The notes under the pieces were generated by a model. It had not been told where the DNA came from and did no database searches. It saw only the letters and a program-made list of their open reading frames with translations. From an uncultured Porphyromonadaceae bacterium (GTDB lineage Bacteria; Bacteroidota; Bacteroidia; Bacteroidales; Muribaculaceae): DNA of 11,880 nucleotides. The DNA lies in contig USGZ01000015.1 in the NCBI GenBank assembly GCA_900554265.1, positions 1 to 11,880 on the forward strand, in the 5' to 3' direction. This document shows positions 7,771 through 11,880 of the stretch, piece after piece. Each line of letters starts with the position of its first letter. Position 1 is the first letter of the stretch. The translations under genes were made by a program, and so were the position numbers.

Positions 7771-7808
7771 CTATCAGGCGGGGGCTATTGCCCCGGCGAT
7801 AGTTTTTT
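7771..7808 (+). terminator. Second terminator-like hairpin overlapping the next promoter
   Basis: CTATC (7771-7775) pairs with GATAG (7798-7802). The inner stem is GGGGC (7781-7785) with GCCCC (7790-7794) around a TATT loop, and a short imperfect internal section joins the two. T6 (7803-7808) follows. This looks like a back-up terminator, but it covers the -33 box and spacer of the downstream promoter, so it may also have a regulatory role. Confidence 0.55.
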
Positions 7809-7818
7809 ACTAAATTTG
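7787..7818 (+). promoter_or_regulatory. Bacteroides-type promoter of the peptidase operon
   Basis: TAAATTTG (7811-7818) matches TAnnTTTG exactly. Exactly 20 bases upstream is ATTG (7787-7790), a three-of-four match to the -33 TTTG. Transcription near 7824-7828 would leave a short leader before the ATG at 7842, which argues against the in-frame TTG at 7833 as the start. Confidence 0.75.
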
Positions 7819-7841
7819 CAGGATAAAAACCATTGCAAAAT

Positions 7842-10037
7842 ATGAAAATACTCAAGATAGCGGCAGCCATAGCCTTATGCGCCCCGGCGCTAACGGCGAG
7901 CGGCGCCATGCCGATGCGCAGCGCGGCGGTTTCGGAAATCGCACAGTACGTCTACCCCGCCAACCGCCCGGCCGAGGCGAGCCTGGAATTCATGCCCGAC
8001 GGCAGCGGCTACGTGGTCCGCAGCGACGACGGCAAGCAGCTCAAGGTGCTCAACATCAATACCGGCGCCGAGGAAAGCGTTCTCATGGACCTTACCCACA
8101 CCCGCGAGACGACGCTTACGGACTTCGAGGGCTTCCGCCTGAGCCCGGACGCCTCGAAAATCCTGCTCTGGCGCAACTCGAAGAGCATCTACCGCCGCTC
8201 CTTCGAGGCCGAATACTACGTCTACGAGGTGCGCACGCGTCTGCTCAAGCCGCTTTCGCGCCAGTTCGCGGCGCAGCGCGAGCCTATGTTCTCGCCGGAC
8301 AGCCGCATGGTTGCCTTCGTGGCCGGAGGCAACATCTACGCCGCCAAGCTCGACTACGGTACGGAAGTGCCCGTAACGACAGACGGCAGCCCCGACGGGA
8401 CGCTCTACGGCGCCGCCGACTGGACCTACGAGGAGGAGTTCGGCATCACCTCGGCCATGAGCTGGGCGCCGGACAACCTCAACCTATGCTATCTGAGTTT
8501 CGACCAGACCGACGTGCCGGAATATACGCTGCCCGTCTACCGCGGCACCTGCGACCCGCGCGACCAGTACGAACTCTATCCGGGCATCATGAGCTGGCGC
8601 TACCCGGTGGCCGGCAAGCCGAACTCGCGCGTGCGGCTCCACAGCTACGACGTCGAGACCCGCAAGACCAAGGACATCGAACTTCCGGGCAATCCGGAAT
8701 ATATTCCCCGCATAAGCTACGGTCCGGCACCGGAAAAGCTTATCGTGGCCACCCTGAACCGCAACCAGAACCACTACGAGATATTCGCCGTCAACCCCAA
8801 GAGCACTGTTTGCAAGACCGTCTACAGCACCGACTCGCGCGCATGGATCGAGCCGGCGGCATACGAGACGCTCTGGCTGGGCAAGGACTATTTCGTGGTG
8901 GCCGAGGACAGCGACGGCTGGACGCGCTACACGCGCTGGAGCTACTCGGGCGCATCAATGGGCGCCGCAAGCGCTCCCGGAGTCGACGCCACCGACTTCT
9001 ACGGCGCCGATGCCGCCGGCAACCTCTACTACCAGGCCGCGGCTCCGACACCCATGGACCGCACCATCTACAGGATGGACGCACGCCGCGGCACCTTCAG
9101 CCCAATCGGCCGCACCGAAGGCACCAGCTCGGCGACCTTCGCCCCCGGCATGAGCCATATGCTGCTGAGCTACTCGAATACGGACACGCCGCCGGTCTAC
9201 ACCCTCAACAAGGCCGACGGCCGCGAGCTGCGGGTAATCCAGGACAACGCCGGCTACGCATCGCGCGCGCTGCCCCTGAAGGCGCCCAAGGAATTCTTCA
9301 CAATGCGCAGCGGCAGCACGGAGCTGAACGGCTACATCGTCAAGCCCCGCGACTTCGACCCCTCGCGGCGCTATCCCGTCGTTATGACCCAGTATTCGGG
9401 TCCGGGGAGCCAGAGCGTGCTGCACAAGTGGACGCTGGACTGGGAGGACTATTTCGCCTCCAAGGGTTTCGTGGTAGTCTGCGTCGACGGCCGGGGTACC
9501 GGCGGGAGGGGCTTTGACTTCCGTACCTGCGTCTACCGCGACCTTGGGCGCTACGAGACCGAGGACCAGCTTGCGGCGGCCCGCTACGCCGCCTCGCTGC
9601 CCTACGTGGACTCCTCGGCCATAGGCATCTGCGGCTGGAGCTACGGCGGCTACGAGACCCTGATGGCCGCCAGCGCCGACGGCGCGCCCTATGCCGCCGC
9701 CGTGGCCATCGCTCCGGTGACGGACTGGCGCTTCTACGACACGGTCTACACCGAGCGCTACATGCTCACGCCGCAGCAGAACGAAAGCGGCTACAACAGC
9801 TCCTCGGCACTGCGCCGCGCAACTTCTCTGGCCTGTCCGTTGTTAATGATGTATGGCACGCTGGACGACAACGTCCACCCGGCAAACACCCTGCAGTACG
9901 TATCGACGCTCCAGTCGTCGGGCATCTTCTGCGATATGTTCGTGTTCCCGAACATGAACCATTCAATCAACGGGTGCAACGCCCGCGCTGTGGTCTACGG
10001 ACGCATGTATGATTATTTCGCCAGCAAACTGAAATGA
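7842..10037 (+). CDS. dpp4: Secreted dipeptidyl peptidase IV (S9B family)
   Basis: This serine exopeptidase releases X-Pro (and X-Ala) dipeptides from peptide N-termini, supporting peptide use in the periplasm or at the outer membrane. From the ATG at 7842 it is 731 aa, close to the usual Bacteroidales length. A signal peptide (MKILKIAAAIAL to about ASGA) is followed by the beta-propeller (about 35-490) and a C-terminal alpha/beta-hydrolase. DWTYEEEF (193-200) carries the Glu pair that holds the substrate N-terminus. The triad is Ser600 in GWSYGG, Asp675 in GTLDDNVH and His707 in NMNHS; the Asp-His spacing of 32 equals that of human DPP4. YDTVYTERYM (632-641) and the DDNV motif favour DPP IV over the related prolyl tripeptidyl peptidase. 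It is first in an operon with its own promoter, and its TGA overlaps the next gene by 4 bases (ATGA). Confidence 0.93.
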   Translation: MKILKIAAAIALCAPALTASGAMPMRSAAVSEIAQYVYPANRPAEASLEFMPDGSGYVVRSDDGKQLKVLNINTGAEESVLMDLTHTRETTLTDFEGFRLSPDASKILLWRNSKSIYRRSFEAEYYVYEVRTRLLKPLSRQFAAQREPMFSPDSRMVAFVAGGNIYAAKLDYGTEVPVTTDGSPDGTLYGAADWTYEEEFGITSAMSWAPDNLNLCYLSFDQTDVPEYTLPVYRGTCDPRDQYELYPGIMSWRYPVAGKPNSRVRLHSYDVETRKTKDIELPGNPEYIPRISYGPAPEKLIVATLNRNQNHYEIFAVNPKSTVCKTVYSTDSRAWIEPAAYETLWLGKDYFVVAEDSDGWTRYTRWSYSGASMGAASAPGVDATDFYGADAAGNLYYQAAAPTPMDRTIYRMDARRGTFSPIGRTEGTSSATFAPGMSHMLLSYSNTDTPPVYTLNKADGRELRVIQDNAGYASRALPLKAPKEFFTMRSGSTELNGYIVKPRDFDPSRRYPVVMTQYSGPGSQSVLHKWTLDWEDYFASKGFVVVCVDGRGTGGRGFDFRTCVYRDLGRYETEDQLAAARYAASLPYVDSSAIGICGWSYGGYETLMAASADGAPYAAAVAIAPVTDWRFYDTVYTERYMLTPQQNESGYNSSSALRRATSLACPLLMMYGTLDDNVHPANTLQYVSTLQSSGIFCDMFVFPNMNHSINGCNARAVVYGRMYDYFASKLK

Positions 10038-11353
10038 ACGCAAACGGCACAGCGAAGAGTTCAGACGCCATGAGGACGGTTTTCCATTCCCTGTGGCGCA
10101 ACTGGATCATATCCGCCGGCGCCATAGTCCTGCCGATAGCCTGCGGCGCGCTGATGCCGCAGATATGGATACCGCTGGTATGCCTGGTCGAAATCTACCT
10201 GCTTGTGGCCGTGCGCAAAAGCTCGTGGTTCGACGGGCTCAAGGCCTGCGACCTGAGCATCCGCATCGCCGTGCGCGTGCTTCTCGCCGTAGCGGCGGCA
10301 ACGGCGGCCATCGTAGTGCTCTTCACGGACTATATCGTGCCGACCGCCATCCATCTTCCGCTCTACAACAGCGATATACCCTTCATTACGGCGCTGGTGG
10401 TCTTCCCGACCGTCGCCATAGTGACATCTCTGTCGCTGCTGACGGGGCTTAACGACAGCAAATGCCGCGCCTGCCGCCGCAACACGGGCTTCTACGTCGG
10501 CGCCAGCATCGTCGGCACAGTCTACTACCGGGAGTCGCGCTATCAGACACTTGTCCTGTTCATCGTCAGCCTCTGTCTGGGCGCGATGGACTACTGGTAC
10601 TATTTCAGCCGGTACATAAACACGGACATCAACACGCCGGACATGTTCTTCTTCATCTTCATGCCGGTAATCGTATATCTTATCTCCCTGATATTCATGT
10701 ACGGGCGCTACACGAGCATGTACTCGCTGTACATGATGGTCGACGAGGCCCACAACACCACGCGGGTACGCTTCCTGGTATTCTGCGGCAACGATATCCT
10801 TCTGCACCTGGACGAAAACGACCTCTGGGACACGCCGGCGGAGACGGTCGTCGGACCTCACCGTTCGATGGGCGACCCGGAGGCGCGCCTGCTCTTCGAG
10901 CAACTCAGCGACCGCCGCGACTTCGAGCTGCGCTACTGCTACACCAGCGACGACATAGCCGACAACGCCAACACGATTCACTACGCCGTGTTCTACCCCG
11001 AGGCCGACCGCGAGGACGCCCTGCAGCAGGACGACAAGTGGTTCGACGCCTATATGATAGACGCGGCCATGGCCAAGGGCATCATCGCCGCGCCTCTGGC
11101 CAACGAGCTTTTCCGTATCCACACCATCACCATGGCCTGGAAGACCTACGACCGCCGCGGCAAGCGCCTCTATCCCATCCGCCACTACCGTCCGACTTTC
11201 CGCCTGGGCGACCTGCGCGGCTGGAAGGTGGACTACGACGATACGGACTGGCTGGCCGTAGCCTACAACAACGAGGACCGGCGCTTCTACCATATGCGCC
11301 GCTTCTGGAACCGGATGACCAACGTGCTGGCCCGCGGCCGCGTACGCCAATGA
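10034..11353 (+). CDS. Unrecognised six-helix membrane protein with a soluble C-terminal domain
   Basis: I do not recognise this 439-aa protein. Hydrophobic segments lie at about 24-42, 44-60, 76-98, 115-138, 171-191 and 204-224. Basic residues sit in the loops after the second and fourth segments, so both ends are probably cytoplasmic. The loop at 139-170 holds one CRAC (Cys144, Cys147) pair in KCRACRRNTG. Residues about 240-439 are soluble: a strand VRFLVF, then DILLHLDEN and LWDTP (264-268), later IHYAVFYPEA (315-324) and KWFDAYMI (335-342), in an order reminiscent of a Nudix fold but without the REXXEE catalytic box. The C-terminal tail is basic. Its start overlaps the peptidase stop (ATGA) and its stop overlaps the miaA start (ATGA), implying coupled translation. 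Another start at 10070 (Met13) is possible. No function is assigned. Confidence 0.85.
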   Translation: MNANGTAKSSDAMRTVFHSLWRNWIISAGAIVLPIACGALMPQIWIPLVCLVEIYLLVAVRKSSWFDGLKACDLSIRIAVRVLLAVAAATAAIVVLFTDYIVPTAIHLPLYNSDIPFITALVVFPTVAIVTSLSLLTGLNDSKCRACRRNTGFYVGASIVGTVYYRESRYQTLVLFIVSLCLGAMDYWYYFSRYINTDINTPDMFFFIFMPVIVYLISLIFMYGRYTSMYSLYMMVDEAHNTTRVRFLVFCGNDILLHLDENDLWDTPAETVVGPHRSMGDPEARLLFEQLSDRRDFELRYCYTSDDIADNANTIHYAVFYPEADREDALQQDDKWFDAYMIDAAMAKGIIAAPLANELFRIHTITMAWKTYDRRGKRLYPIRHYRPTFRLGDLRGWKVDYDDTDWLAVAYNNEDRRFYHMRRFWNRMTNVLARGRVRQ

Positions 11354-11880
11354 GGCCCTACGCGCTCATAGCCGTCGTCGGCCCGACGGCCAGCGGCAAG
11401 ACGGCGCGGGGCGTCGACATCGCCCGGCGCCTGGGCGGCGAGATTGTCAGCGCCGACAGCCGGCAGGTATACCGCGGCATGGACGTCGGCACGGGCAAGG
11501 ACCTGGCGGACTACGGAACGGACGTGCCCTACCATCTTATCGACGTGGTTCCCGCCGGGAGCAAGTACAACCTTTTCCAGTATCTTCGCGACGCATCGGC
11601 GGCACTGGACGATATCGGCGCGCGCGGGCGCCTGCCGGTGGTTGTCGGCGGTACGGGCATGTATGTCGAATCGCTGCTCAAGGGACTGGCGCTGCCTCAG
11701 GTGCCCGAGAATCCTGAGTTGCGCGCCTCGCTCGCCGGTAAGTCGCTGGAGGAGCTGACGGCCATTCTGGCCTCCATGAAGCGCCTGCACAACACCACGG
11801 ATACGGACACTCCGGCCCGAGCCATCCGCGCCATCGAAATAGAGACCTACTACGTCGCCCACCCCGAGGAGGCCTGCGCC
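11350..11880 (+). CDS. miaA: tRNA dimethylallyltransferase MiaA, 3'-truncated by the window edge
   Basis: This cytoplasmic enzyme transfers a dimethylallyl group from DMAPP to N6 of A37 in tRNAs that read codons starting with U. The ATG at 11350 overlaps the upstream stop (ATGA), and the frame stays open for 177 codons to the window end; family members run to about 300 aa. Landmarks are the P-loop GPTASGKT (11-18), SADSRQVY (34-41) with the catalytic-site Asp36, DVGTGKD (45-51), HLIDV (62-66), GGTGMYVE (100-107) and DTPARAIRAIE in the last third. Many MiaA proteins have GTAKP where this one has GTGKD, so it belongs to a variant branch; some Bacteroidales carry two miaA genes. It is the third gene of the peptidase operon as far as the window shows. 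Confidence 0.93.
   Translation, partial: MRPYALIAVVGPTASGKTARGVDIARRLGGEIVSADSRQVYRGMDVGTGKDLADYGTDVPYHLIDVVPAGSKYNLFQYLRDASAALDDIGARGRLPVVVGGTGMYVESLLKGLALPQVPENPELRASLAGKSLEELTAILASMKRLHNTTDTDTPARAIRAIEIETYYVAHPEEACA

Noticed and set aside
7833..7835. TTG as the peptidase start
   Set aside because: It lies only a few bases from the predicted transcription start, and the ATG at 7842 gives a standard signal peptide.
7877..9517. Arg-rich + strand frame inside the peptidase gene
   Set aside because: It is low complexity, and the S9B motifs and triad lie in the other frame.
7842..10037. Prolyl tripeptidyl peptidase instead of DPP IV
   Set aside because: Triad spacing fits both, but the Asp motif GTLDDNVH, Asp633 after Tyr632 and the EE(E)F motif are of DPP IV type; tripeptidyl peptidases I recall have Glu at the position of Asp633 and lack DDNV.
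10061..11350. Antisense open frame (429 codons) opposite the membrane protein
   Set aside because: It mirrors the sense gene almost exactly, lacks promoter or domain evidence, and the sense frame has ATGA coupling and clear membrane segments.

Overview
The window reads as chromosomal DNA from a GC-rich member of the Bacteroidales (Bacteroidota). Three things support this: promoters of the Bacteroides type (TTTG, about 20 bases, then TAnnTTTG), start codons without Shine-Dalgarno sequences, and three lipoproteins carrying DUF4493/PCMD architecture that is typical of gut Bacteroidales. The coding regions look close to 60% GC by eye with strong C/G third positions. That would fit an Alistipes/Rikenellaceae-like or a GC-rich Muribaculaceae-like genome, but the genus is inference. 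All genes lie on the + strand.

Region 1 (1-1560) holds the 3' nine-tenths of groEL, ending in the usual Gly/Met-rich tail and followed by a strong intrinsic terminator. Region 2 (1495-1817) is a 323-base gap. It contains that terminator, an imperfect 22-bp dyad lying in the spacer of a possible weak promoter, a G-run repeat tract, a textbook Bacteroides promoter and a leader of about 85 bases.

Region 3 (1818-7710) is a three-gene operon of predicted lipoproteins with genes joined by a 1-base overlap and an 8-base gap. All three share a DUF4493-like N-terminal module and a second shared module. The first and third continue into an FN3-like domain and a C-terminal PCMD beta-sandwich. The middle one lacks both and instead has an Asp/Pro/Gly-rich linker. 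A surface or periplasmic multi-protein assembly is the likely product; its function is unknown. The operon ends at a perfect 12-bp terminator, immediately followed by a second terminator-like hairpin that overlaps the next promoter.

Region 4 (7842 to the window end) is a second operon joined by two ATGA overlaps. It encodes a secreted dipeptidyl peptidase IV with an intact catalytic triad, an unrecognised six-helix membrane protein whose soluble C-terminal half may be a degenerate Nudix-like fold, and the first 177 residues of miaA (tRNA dimethylallyltransferase).

No RNA gene, insertion sequence, CRISPR array or phage feature was seen. The most interesting parts are the lipoprotein operon and the membrane protein.
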